Shown piece after piece: positions 1 to 6,130 of a stretch of DNA of 8,081 nt. Source of the stretch: Bacteroidota bacterium (GTDB taxonomy: Bacteria; Bacteroidota; Bacteroidia; Chitinophagales; Chitinophagaceae); the NCBI GenBank assembly GCA_023391315.1, contig JAEWBD010000004.1, positions 1 to 8,081 on the forward strand. The letters run 5' to 3'. Each line of letters begins with the position of its first letter. The first letter of the stretch is position 1. The notes under the pieces are model-generated. The model saw only the letters and a list, made by a program, of their open reading frames with translations, was not told where the DNA came from and searched no databases. A program made the position numbers and the translations under genes.

Positions 1-1299
1 GTACAGTATATAACAAGCAATACTTTTACCGGCGGTTCCAATGGCATCAGCAATCAACGCCAGGTATCAGATGGCAAAAACAGTTTTTTTACTATTCAAA
101 CAGATTATACCAATCCAATTACAAAAAATATAAAACTTGAAGCCGGCTTAAGAGCACAGATTAATAAAGTTGACAACAATAATCAGTTATATTATGTAAA
201 CGGCTCCGAAAGTGTTAAGGTGCCATTGTCAGGAATAGAATATAACAATACCAATAACGTTTATGCGGCCTATGCTACTATAACAAGTTCCATTAAAAAA
301 TTTGGCTACCAGGTAGGCCTGCGTGCAGAAAGAAGCAATTATAAAGGCATATTGAATGATACGGGACGTTTTACCAATAACTATCCCATTAGCCTGTTTC
401 CATCTGTTTTCTTAAGTTATAAATTAGAAAACCGGCAGGAGCTGCAGGCAAATTTTTCACGGCGTATAAACAGGCCCAGCTTCTTCCAGCTAATTCCTTA
501 TACCGACAGAAGCGACAGTTTATATATAACGCGTGGTAATCCTGACCTGCGTCCTGAATTCACCAATTCATTTGAATTCTCTTACAGTAAAACGTATGGC
601 AAGAACAATATGTTTCTTACATCATTATATTATAAATACACAAACGATCTTATAACCGGAAATCAGAAATCTGAATTCAATCCCACATTGAACAGGGAAG
701 AATGGATTTATACATACGAAAACGCAAACTCTGCTTATTCTTATGGCGCTGAATTTACCTCCGTAAACTATGTAACCAAGTGGTGGGATTTTAATTTGAA
801 CGTTAACCTTTATAAGTCAAAAATCAATTCAGATAATATAAACGGATTTTCGCAGGATGCTTTGCTTAGCTGGTTCGGCAAATGGAATAACAATATTAAA
901 TTGCCTGCCAACTTCACTGTTCAGTTGTCTGCCAATTACCAGAGCAAAACAAACCTGCCGGTTAACCAGGGCCGCCAGATGTTTGGCCCGCCGCAGTCTG
1001 CACAATCAGCTTCGCAGGGTTATATTAAACCTTTCTGGCGCACAGATATTGCTATCAAAAAAACGTTCTTCAAAAATCAAACGGGCGCCGTTACACTTAG
1101 CGTAAACGACATTTTCAGAACAAGCGCCAACAGGCAGATTTCTTATGCCGAAAACTTTTACCAGGATTATTACAGGTTAAATAATCCCCAGTTGGTACGC
1201 ATAAACTTCTCTTACCGTTTTGGCAAGATGGATGTTTCATTATTCAAACGCCAGAACAAGAACCAGAGCACTATAGATCAATCGCAAATGGGCATGTAA
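1..1299 (+). CDS. Outer-membrane beta-barrel family protein (TonB-receptor-like), C-terminal part
   Basis: The reading frame is open from base 1 to the TAA at 1297-1299, so the 5' end lies outside the window; the GTG at 220 is an internal valine, not a start. The visible 432 residues are alternating hydrophobic/polar strands rich in Tyr, Asn and Phe. They contain the signature FSRRINRPSFFQL, followed by GNPDLRPEFTNSFEFSYS, which is typical of the OMP_b-brl_3 (PF14905) barrels of Bacteroidota. A late strand, VRINFSYRFGK, resembles the closing strand of such barrels and is followed by a polar tail of about 25 residues. Full-length members usually run to about 800 residues, with a carboxypeptidase-like N-terminal domain and a plug region that would lie upstream. 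The expected location is the outer membrane, as a receptor or transporter; the substrate cannot be deduced. A strong terminator follows, so it ends its own transcript. Confidence 0.88.
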   Translation, partial: VQYITSNTFTGGSNGISNQRQVSDGKNSFFTIQTDYTNPITKNIKLEAGLRAQINKVDNNNQLYYVNGSESVKVPLSGIEYNNTNNVYAAYATITSSIKKFGYQVGLRAERSNYKGILNDTGRFTNNYPISLFPSVFLSYKLENRQELQANFSRRINRPSFFQLIPYTDRSDSLYITRGNPDLRPEFTNSFEFSYSKTYGKNNMFLTSLYYKYTNDLITGNQKSEFNPTLNREEWIYTYENANSAYSYGAEFTSVNYVTKWWDFNLNVNLYKSKINSDNINGFSQDALLSWFGKWNNNIKLPANFTVQLSANYQSKTNLPVNQGRQMFGPPQSAQSASQGYIKPFWRTDIAIKKTFFKNQTGAVTLSVNDIFRTSANRQISYAENFYQDYYRLNNPQLVRINFSYRFGKMDVSLFKRQNKNQSTIDQSQMGM

Positions 1300-1323
1300 T
1301 ATCAATGTATAAATAAACATACA

Positions 1324-1352
1324 AAAAGCCCCGCAGTTGTTGCGGGGCTTTT
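1324..1352 (+). terminator. Rho-independent terminator after the outer-membrane barrel gene
   Basis: A perfect 12-bp inverted repeat, AAAAGCCCCGCA at 1324-1335 and TGCGGGGCTTTT at 1341-1352, encloses a 5-base loop (GTTGT). It lies 24 bases after the barrel stop codon and runs into a T-rich stretch. The A/T symmetry would allow weak function on the other strand, but no minus-strand gene ends here. Confidence 0.9.
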
Positions 1353-1419
1353 GTTTTACTGCTTATCCATCTTCAGGTATAAATAATTCTTATAACTTGT
1401 GACCATAAGATTGCAGTGC

Positions 1420-2388
1420 ATGCTTAAACTTCTGCTTAATTTTAAATGGTATTGTTTGGTGACGGTTATTTTTTTCTGTCATGCACAAAGTTTTGCCCAG
1501 CTTACCTATAACGAATTAAGCGTTCAATACGACAGCCCGTGGACATATAAAAAATTGCAGCTCATTCCCATCCGTTTTAAAAATATTGGTGGCGATAGTG
1601 GTTATGCCAATAAACAAATGTTTAATGGAAAAATAACCAGTTTTGATGATGCCATGCGCAGGCGTAAAATAATTGTGAAGGAAATGAGCGATGGCGGTGC
1701 AGATGTATCAACGCTGATGATTAAAAACCGGTCGAACGAAAATATAATGCTGATGAGCGGCGAAATGGTACAGGGCGGCAAGCAGGACCGTGCTTTTGGC
1801 GAAACGGCTATTATTCCAAAGGGCAGGCGAAAAAACTATGTGCAGGTTTTTTGTGTTGAAAAAGGAAGATGGGATAATAAGGCAAAATCTTTCAGGCATG
1901 CAGGCACGGCAGATGCCGGCGTGCGCAAACAGATTGATGTTTCCAAACGGCAAAGCAAAGTGTGGAAACAGATTGACAGTGAACTCTCAAAAAAGAATAA
2001 AAAGAATCAAACATCAGCTTACCTGAAAGCGTATAACGACAGCACTTATTTTGATACATCGTACCTGCATTATTTTATTGAAAAAATGAAAAGCAGCGAC
2101 AGCGCTTATGCAGGTTTTATTGCTATTACAGGCAACCGTATTATAAGAGCGGATATTTTTGGCGGCACCGATCTCTGCCTTGCTGCTTACATTGAAAATA
2201 TAAAAAGTTATGTGCACACATTGAAACCGGCGGATGGCATTCCATCAAAATCTAAAGAGGCTATAAAAGGTTTTACGGATAAATTCCTTAAAGATAAAAC
2301 CACGCAAAAACAATACCTCGCCAAAAATGGCCGCATTTATTATAATGATGGTGTAATAATTCAATTGGTTGCGTATGATGAAGAGTAG
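1420..2388 (+). CDS. Secreted ARPP-1-domain protein of unknown function
   Basis: This is a 322-residue protein read from ATG 1420. The frame can be extended to a GTG at 1399, but ATG 1420 puts the signal peptide at the very N-terminus: basic and hydrophobic residues (MLKLLLNFKWYCLVTVIFF), then a likely type I cleavage after SFA at about residue 26. The Cys at residue 20 is not in a good lipobox. The mature part has the hallmarks of the ARPP-1 domain (ARG and rhodanese-phosphatase-superfamily-associated protein, PF20208): a strand-rich stretch with GEMVQGGKQDR at about residues 114-124 and CVEKGRW at about 145-151. The family name comes from association with ADP-ribosylglycohydrolases and rhodanese-phosphatases; its biochemical role is not known to me. 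Here the protein is predicted to be periplasmic or surface exposed. A metallopeptidase-like gene follows 54 bases downstream on the same strand, so the two may be co-transcribed. Domain assignment is by motif recall. Confidence 0.8.
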   Translation: MLKLLLNFKWYCLVTVIFFCHAQSFAQLTYNELSVQYDSPWTYKKLQLIPIRFKNIGGDSGYANKQMFNGKITSFDDAMRRRKIIVKEMSDGGADVSTLMIKNRSNENIMLMSGEMVQGGKQDRAFGETAIIPKGRRKNYVQVFCVEKGRWDNKAKSFRHAGTADAGVRKQIDVSKRQSKVWKQIDSELSKKNKKNQTSAYLKAYNDSTYFDTSYLHYFIEKMKSSDSAYAGFIAITGNRIIRADIFGGTDLCLAAYIENIKSYVHTLKPADGIPSKSKEAIKGFTDKFLKDKTTQKQYLAKNGRIYYNDGVIIQLVAYDEE

Positions 2389-2442
2389 CTTCTTCATGAA
2401 ATCTGCTGACGATACTAACGCCCTGCTTTGTAATTTTAACGC

Positions 2443-3150
2443 ATGCTCAATAATCCAAGGTTCACTTCAGTCTTAAAAAAATACCAGGATACATTCCACG
2501 CGGTGGTGCCATTCAATGCAGCAAAAGATAAATTATTGCTGATGAACTTCACCGCAACCAATGCCGATTTAAATGACAAAGAGCTGGAAGATGCCGGCAA
2601 ATTTGCAGCGTATATCGATAGAAAAATAAAAGATGCAGGTGCTGTTTATGGCATTGGCGGCTATGCAGAATACCGTTCTATTTATAGCCGCAGCGACGTA
2701 TTTGATGTGCCTGGCGCCGAGCCGCGGCGCCTGCATCTGGGCATAGATATCTGGGGCGATGCAGGCACACCGGTTTTTGCCTTCATGGGCGGCATGATTC
2801 ATAGCCTGGCTTTCAACAACCGCTTTGGTGATTATGGCGCTACATTAATTTTATTGCACCAGCTAGATGGCATTGCATTTTATAGTTTGTACGGCCATAT
2901 TTCATTAAACGATATCAATAACCGCCGCGCCGGTGAGTATATTACAAGGGGCGAAAAGTTTGCACAGTTTGGCAAGCCTGAAGAAAACGGTAACTGGCCG
3001 CCGCACTTACATTTCCAGCTTATTTACGATATGGAAATGCAGAAAGGCGATTATCCCGGTGTTTGCGCTTATGGAGAAAAAGATAAATACCTCAGGAACT
3101 GTCCCGACCCTGATTTGGTTTTAAACATGATGCAATATGCAAAGGATTAA
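2443..3150 (+). CDS. M23/LytM-type metallopeptidase domain protein without signal peptide
   Basis: This is a 235-residue protein. Residues about 95-195 form a LytM/M23 fold with every key residue: HLGID (H98 and D102, metal ligands), GH at 151-152 (catalytic His), and HLH at 188-190 (catalytic and metal-binding His). M23 enzymes normally cut peptidoglycan peptide bridges, but no signal peptide or membrane helix is visible, so the protein looks cytoplasmic. The wording around the core (HLGIDIWGDAGTPV, FGDYGATLILLH, ENGNWPPHLHFQ, GDYPGV, CPDPDLVL) resembles, from memory, the M23 module found in the middle of large APH-kinase/M23/class III aminotransferase fusion proteins; this would be a stand-alone version. 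Residues 1-90 are a separate N-terminal region with no recognised domain. It lies 54 bases after the ARPP-1 gene. The start is ATG 2443. A peptidoglycan hydrolase role is uncertain because of the location. Confidence 0.85.
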   Translation: MLNNPRFTSVLKKYQDTFHAVVPFNAAKDKLLLMNFTATNADLNDKELEDAGKFAAYIDRKIKDAGAVYGIGGYAEYRSIYSRSDVFDVPGAEPRRLHLGIDIWGDAGTPVFAFMGGMIHSLAFNNRFGDYGATLILLHQLDGIAFYSLYGHISLNDINNRRAGEYITRGEKFAQFGKPEENGNWPPHLHFQLIYDMEMQKGDYPGVCAYGEKDKYLRNCPDPDLVLNMMQYAKD

Positions 3151-3207
3151 TTTTTCCTGGCAATAGTTTTTATTACAGATAGCTGAGATCAAACGGTGGA
3201 AGAACAG

Positions 3208-3233
3208 ATCTGTGGGCATCTATGTAATCTGTG
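3208..3233. repeat. Triple ATCTRTG motif, dispersed-repeat-like
   Basis: ATCTGTG (3208-3214), ATCTATG (3218-3224) and ATCTGTG (3227-3233) recur at 10- and 9-base steps in the noncoding gap after the metallopeptidase gene. Short phrases of this kind (ATCTGTGTAATCTGTG-like) are, from memory, scattered in intergenic DNA of Bacteroidota. No other copy is in this window. Confidence 0.4.
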
Positions 3234-3280
3234 AGCAACAAAATATTTTCAGGCCACTCAATAAAGTTTAATTGATTTAT

Positions 3281-3288
3281 TATTTTTG
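3281..3288 (+). promoter_or_regulatory. Bacteroidota-type -7 promoter box
   Basis: TATTTTTG matches the Bacteroidota housekeeping -7 consensus TAnnTTTG exactly. It sits 24 bases before ATG 3313, which fits a short A-rich leader (ATCAAACAAAAAAAT) of the kind used instead of a Shine-Dalgarno site. The upstream -33 element is poor: GTTTA at 3266-3270 is the nearest candidate. The box overlaps the alternative TTG start at 3286, which argues against that start. Confidence 0.55.
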
Positions 3289-3312
3289 AGCCGAATCATC
3301 AAACAAAAAAAT

Positions 3313-3486
3313 ATGTCTGGACATACTTCTCCAAGCGATCCCAGGAAATTTACCGTAGTGCTGTTTACAGGTATTGTTGTTGCATTTGTATTTACTATGC
3401 TGATGATGCTGTGGCAAGGTGATTTTGAACATGATGAACACGGCGAAAGGCATTATAACACAACCGTTGTGGAACCGGGTTATTAA
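3313..3486 (+). CDS. Small single-pass membrane protein, unknown function
   Basis: A 57-residue protein starts at ATG 3313, behind an A-rich leader and a TAnnTTTG promoter box; the in-frame TTG at 3286 lies inside that box and is unlikely to be used. Residues 1-12 are polar and basic, residues about 13-34 form one strongly hydrophobic helix (FTVVLFTGIVVAFVFTML...), and the tail is acidic and histidine-rich (DFEHDEHGERHYN, His at 40, 43 and 47). By the positive-inside rule the tail should face the periplasm. I do not recognise a family. The histidine/acidic tail could bind metal, but that is speculation. It converges with the barrel/anti-sigma-like gene on the other strand, with 41 bases between the stops and no clear terminator hairpin. 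The promoter, length and clean topology make it a credible real gene. Confidence 0.65.
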   Translation: MSGHTSPSDPRKFTVVLFTGIVVAFVFTMLMMLWQGDFEHDEHGERHYNTTVVEPGY

Positions 3487-3527
3487 AAATCCGTTAAACC
3501 AATAGTTTCCCGCTTAAAATAATGCAG

Positions 3528-4823
3528 CTAAGGTATTCTTCTTACCAGGCCTGCATTAATGCCGGTGCTTGATATAGAAAGCTTGCCGGTGCCTAACCCG
3601 TTGAGTGAAGTTTTATAATAATGCTCTATGCGAATACTTGTCTTTTTTCCTGTTTTAAGTTCGTAGCCCGCACTCAGGTTTAAAACAGAAAACCAATTTT
3701 GCGGTGCATGATAATAAGCACGGCTGCCCTGGTGTTCTTCACCATCGCGCAAATAATCGTAATTATAGAATTCTTTGTTCATTAAATAAGAAGAAACACC
3801 GGCTGTTGCAAACCATACATGATTCTTCTTTTCAATAAAGTTATATTTAAAATTCACCGGAATTTCAAACATGGTGCAGTAACCATCTACCGTTAAAATC
3901 TTTGCATTCTGAAAATACGCAATTTTCGATTTATCAAAATATTTGCCACTGGTATAATAGTTCTTTTTATCAATATAAAAGCCTGTTTCAATACTTAGTT
4001 TATTAAACTTATAACCCGCCAATAAACCCACATTGTACCCCAATGGCCGTGCGCTTTGATATTTTATAAAGCTTAAATCAGTTCCGGCAGCTATCCCTGC
4101 ATAGAAATAATGATTGTTGCCCTTAGGATTTTTAATTATTTTTTTTGAAGTATTGCCTGAATTAATCTGCGTATTATCCGTTTCTGTTATTGTTTTGGAT
4201 AAACCGGGAAGATTGTTTTGTGTAATAACCTGTTGTTCGCTCTTGTTCGAATTAAGCGTATCATTATTAACACTGCTGTTATTTGCCGTTGGCAAGCCCG
4301 CCCGGTTTTCTTGGGATTTGTTTGTCAATGATTGATTGATGGCAGGTTCTTCTTTAACCGCTGAAGGATGGAAAGCTGTTATATTATTCTTTGCCGTTTG
4401 CCTATCGTTTTGCGTTTTGATAATCTTATTGCCCCGGCTGTTTTTGTTTTCATTGCTGTTTGCAATAATATCTTCCTTACGATTATTAACTGGCCCTGTT
4501 TCGGTTTGTTCCTTATTTGCTCTCGCAGATTCCTGGCTGTTAACTGTTTCCTGTTTTACCTGCGCTTGATTTTTGACGGTTTCATCATGTGGCGCAGTTT
4601 TAAATTTATTGTATTCATTATTCGCTATCCAGCCTAACGGAATAAGCAGTAACCACCAAAAGGCAAAGCGGCGCCGGCGCTTTTTTTCTGCAACAGGCGG
4701 CAATGGCGGTTCAGTTGCATGCACGGCATTATATACAGCATTCCAGTCGGCTGCTTTGCCGGCATCAATGTCGTAATTCTCTGCAGCTTTACGCATCATT
4801 TCATCCATATCGTCTTCCTTCAT
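3528..4823 (-). CDS. Putative anti-sigma-like protein fused to an outer-membrane beta-barrel
   Basis: This 431-residue protein is read from ATG 4823, whose ATGA overlaps the stop of the sigma gene; an in-frame ATG at 4832 would add three residues. The parts in order (numbered from 4823) are: a charged head of about 46 residues with DIDAGKAADWNAVYNAV, a style I associate with inner-membrane regulators of Bacteroidota; a basic stop KKRRRR at about 47-52; one membrane helix at about 53-68 (FAFWWLLLIPLGWIA); a linker of roughly 165 residues rich in Asn, Ser, Thr, Gln and Lys; and a C-terminal domain of about 195 residues with amphipathic strands (YFYAGIAAGTDLSF, GYNVGLLAGYKF, LSIETGFYI, FEIPVNFKYNF), typical of small outer-membrane barrels (PorT/OMP_b-brl_2 style). 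The chain would start in the cytoplasm, cross the inner membrane, span the periplasm and insert in the outer membrane. Position after an ECF sigma gene suggests the head controls that sigma factor. No classical zinc-binding anti-sigma motif is visible, so the control role is an inference. Confidence 0.8.
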   Translation of the reverse strand: MKEDDMDEMMRKAAENYDIDAGKAADWNAVYNAVHATEPPLPPVAEKKRRRRFAFWWLLLIPLGWIANNEYNKFKTAPHDETVKNQAQVKQETVNSQESARANKEQTETGPVNNRKEDIIANSNENKNSRGNKIIKTQNDRQTAKNNITAFHPSAVKEEPAINQSLTNKSQENRAGLPTANNSSVNNDTLNSNKSEQQVITQNNLPGLSKTITETDNTQINSGNTSKKIIKNPKGNNHYFYAGIAAGTDLSFIKYQSARPLGYNVGLLAGYKFNKLSIETGFYIDKKNYYTSGKYFDKSKIAYFQNAKILTVDGYCTMFEIPVNFKYNFIEKKNHVWFATAGVSSYLMNKEFYNYDYLRDGEEHQGSRAYYHAPQNWFSVLNLSAGYELKTGKKTSIRIEHYYKTSLNGLGTGKLSISSTGINAGLVRRIP

Positions 4824-5395
4824 GTAAAGCATAATACATTGCCTTTGTCATCTTTTACTAAATATTTTTGAAGAAAAGCCCTTGCCTTTGAAAGGTTTGA
4901 TTTTGAGGTGCCCACGGAAATGCCAAGCATGTTGGCTATTTCCTGGTGGGTATACCCATCAATCACATAAAGATTAAAAACAACTTTATACGCCGGGCTC
5001 AGTTTTCTTACCAGTTCCACCAGTTCTTTATACACAAGCTTATTCTCCCCGCTGTTATTCACTTTTAAATATTCCCCGTTTTCATTATGCGGTTTGCCAT
5101 TTGCCGCCACGAGGTTTTCCCTGCCCATAAAATCAATAGATGCATTGATTACTATCCGCTTTATCCATGCAAGCAGCATTGTTTCCACATGATTATGATC
5201 GCGTATTTCGAACTTTTGAAGGTTTTTAAAAATCTTTACAAAAGCATCATTGGCGGCAAGCGCTGCATTATCAAAAGAATGCACATAACGATAGGAAATG
5301 CGCAGTGCATACGGAAGGTATTTTTCATAAAACAGCTTCTGGCACCTTGCATCGTTTTCCATGCAGCCTTTCATTATGTATAAAAGATCATTCAA
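4820..5395 (-). CDS. ECF-type RNA polymerase sigma factor
   Basis: This is a 191-residue sigma-70 family member of extracytoplasmic-function size. Region 2 covers about residues 18-92 (CQKLFYEKYLPYALRISYRY, then NDAFVKIFKNLQKFE and AWIKRIVINASIDFMG). Region 4 covers about 120-180 and has a clear helix-turn-helix (GYTHQEIANMLGISVGTSK). These regions bind the -10 and -35 elements of target promoters and core polymerase. The longest frame starts at TTG 5395, directly after an in-frame TGA (5396-5398); ATG 5374 (residue 8) is an alternative. The TTG form keeps the N-terminal helix LLYIMKGCMEND that aligns with the usual start of Bacteroidota ECF factors, so it is kept here with doubt. The stop overlaps the start of the barrel/anti-sigma-like gene as ATGA, implying translational coupling. 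The upstream 152 bases must hold its promoter, but no convincing TAnnTTTG box was found. Confidence 0.92.
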   Translation of the reverse strand: MNDLLYIMKGCMENDARCQKLFYEKYLPYALRISYRYVHSFDNAALAANDAFVKIFKNLQKFEIRDHNHVETMLLAWIKRIVINASIDFMGRENLVAANGKPHNENGEYLKVNNSGENKLVYKELVELVRKLSPAYKVVFNLYVIDGYTHQEIANMLGISVGTSKSNLSKARAFLQKYLVKDDKGNVLCFT

Positions 5396-5479
5396 TCAGC
5401 GCAAATATTTTGATATACTTATTTAACGGCCGTCTTTGCAAAACAGTTGCTTTCATATTAAAAAATTGTTTGACTTATT

Positions 5480-5545
5480 TTATTTGGTAGCCGGCAGCAG
5501 CGCTTTGTGGCATCGTTCCTTGTGTCACTCCCTTGTACTGCATAT
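5480..5545. repeat. Possible dispersed intergenic repeat
   Basis: This GC-richer block (GTAGCCGGCAGCAGCGCTTT..., CATCGTTCCTTGTGTCACTC...) stands out from the AT-rich gap between the 97-residue gene and the sigma gene. From memory, very similar strings, including their accidental translation SSALWHRSLCHSLVL, recur between genes in Chitinophagaceae. There is no second copy in this window, so the call rests on recall and on the composition step. The remainder of the gap (5396-5479) is AT-rich and presumably contains the sigma promoter. Confidence 0.35.
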
Positions 5546-5547
5546 TT

Positions 5548-5841
5548 TTATGGCAGCACCAATTTCAGCGCAAGGTTTTTCCACTCTTCCTCCAGGCGCA
5601 CAGCAGGCCGTTGTTCATTGGCGCGCCTGTACCAGTAATCTGCATTCCAAATATCCCCTTCTTTGCGGTGCAGGTAAGCATGCACCTGGCACGAATTTTT
5701 ATCATCCAATTCATCTATTAATGAATGCGCCTTATCCCAGTTGCCTTTAGCGTCCCACCACAAAGCCTGAACATATAATGGCAGGTTTGAGGCAGGCGCT
5801 TCATCGTTTTCAATAGTTAATATAAATTCATCGTAGGTCAT
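5548..5841 (-). CDS. Conserved small soluble protein with HAYLHRKEGD core
   Basis: This is a 97-residue soluble protein without signal peptide or membrane helix. The core has a distinctive pattern: ALWWDAKGNWDKAHSLID at about residues 26-43 and VHAYLHRKEGDIWNADYWYRRA at about 53-74, followed by EEEWKNLALKL. Two helix-turn-helix-like units with Trp/Ala/His spacing look like a minimal TPR-type helical hairpin. From memory, short proteins with AYLHR-EGD-NA-YWY-RA wording occur in several bacterial phyla with no assigned function; I do not know a named domain. The start ATG at 5841 lies three bases after the stop of the upstream membrane-protein gene, so it is the last gene of a tight unit headed by the Tes-like radical SAM enzyme. 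His, Trp and Tyr density could indicate a binding pocket, but no function is claimed. Confidence 0.75.
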   Translation of the reverse strand: MTYDEFILTIENDEAPASNLPLYVQALWWDAKGNWDKAHSLIDELDDKNSCQVHAYLHRKEGDIWNADYWYRRANEQRPAVRLEEEWKNLALKLVLP

Positions 5842-5844
5842 AAA

Positions 5845-6126
5845 TCAGTGAAAATTAATATTGGAAAAACCAATGCTGCATGATATACCACTTAGCAATA
5901 ACAGTATGCCTGCACTGTTTAAAAGCCCTTTGCCCCAGGCTTTTGATCCCAGCAATATAATTAAGATACCCAAAACCAAATCTATTAAGCCGCCTGTCAG
6001 GCAAACCAGCCCTAATATCAAACCAAAACCATCCCGGTAATTAACTGCTCCGCAAATAATACCGATAAGCACAACAATACCGCAATTGATGGCTGTAATT
6101 TTATAAGCAAGTTTCCAGTTGTTCAT
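5845..6126 (-). CDS. Small multi-pass membrane protein, unknown function
   Basis: A 93-residue protein starts at ATG 6126 (MNNWKLAYK), four bases beyond the stop of the radical SAM gene; a longer reading from 6162 would overlap that gene by 32 bases and adds no hydrophobic sequence. About three membrane segments are visible: residues about 8-27 (ITAINCGIVVLIGIICGA), a long glycine/leucine-rich stretch at about 34-60 (GFGLILGLVCLTGGLIDLVLGILIILL), and about 67-84 (LLNSAGILLLLSGISCSIGF). No family is recognised. The packed position between the radical SAM enzyme and the 97-residue protein suggests a shared process at the cytoplasmic membrane, for instance helping a lipid-acting enzyme, but this rests on context only. 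Confidence 0.72.
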   Translation of the reverse strand: MNNWKLAYKITAINCGIVVLIGIICGAVNYRDGFGLILGLVCLTGGLIDLVLGILIILLGSKAWGKGLLNSAGILLLLSGISCSIGFSNINFH

Positions 6127-6130
6127 ATAT

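Noticed and set aside
220..222. GTG as start of the outer-membrane barrel gene
   Set aside because: The same frame is open to base 1 and encodes barrel-like sequence upstream, so this is an internal valine of a truncated gene.
1393..1400. TAACTTGT as promoter for the ARPP-1 gene
   Set aside because: Only a partial match to TAnnTTTG without a matching upstream element.
1477..1479. Lipoprotein cysteine in the signal peptide of the ARPP-1 protein
   Set aside because: The preceding residues (VIFF) do not form a lipobox; type I cleavage after SFA fits better.
3208..3233. CRISPR-like array
   Set aside because: The repeated unit is only 7 bases with 2-3 base gaps, far too short for repeats and spacers.
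4114..4776. Several plus-strand frames rich in Leu, Phe and Cys
   Set aside because: They are antisense to the Asn-rich linker and head of the barrel/anti-sigma-like gene; their hydrophobic look is the reverse complement of Asn/Lys codons.
5436..5750. Plus-strand frame with SSALWHRSLCHSLVL
   Set aside because: It spans the probable dispersed repeat and runs antisense through the 97-residue gene; best explained as a spurious frame.
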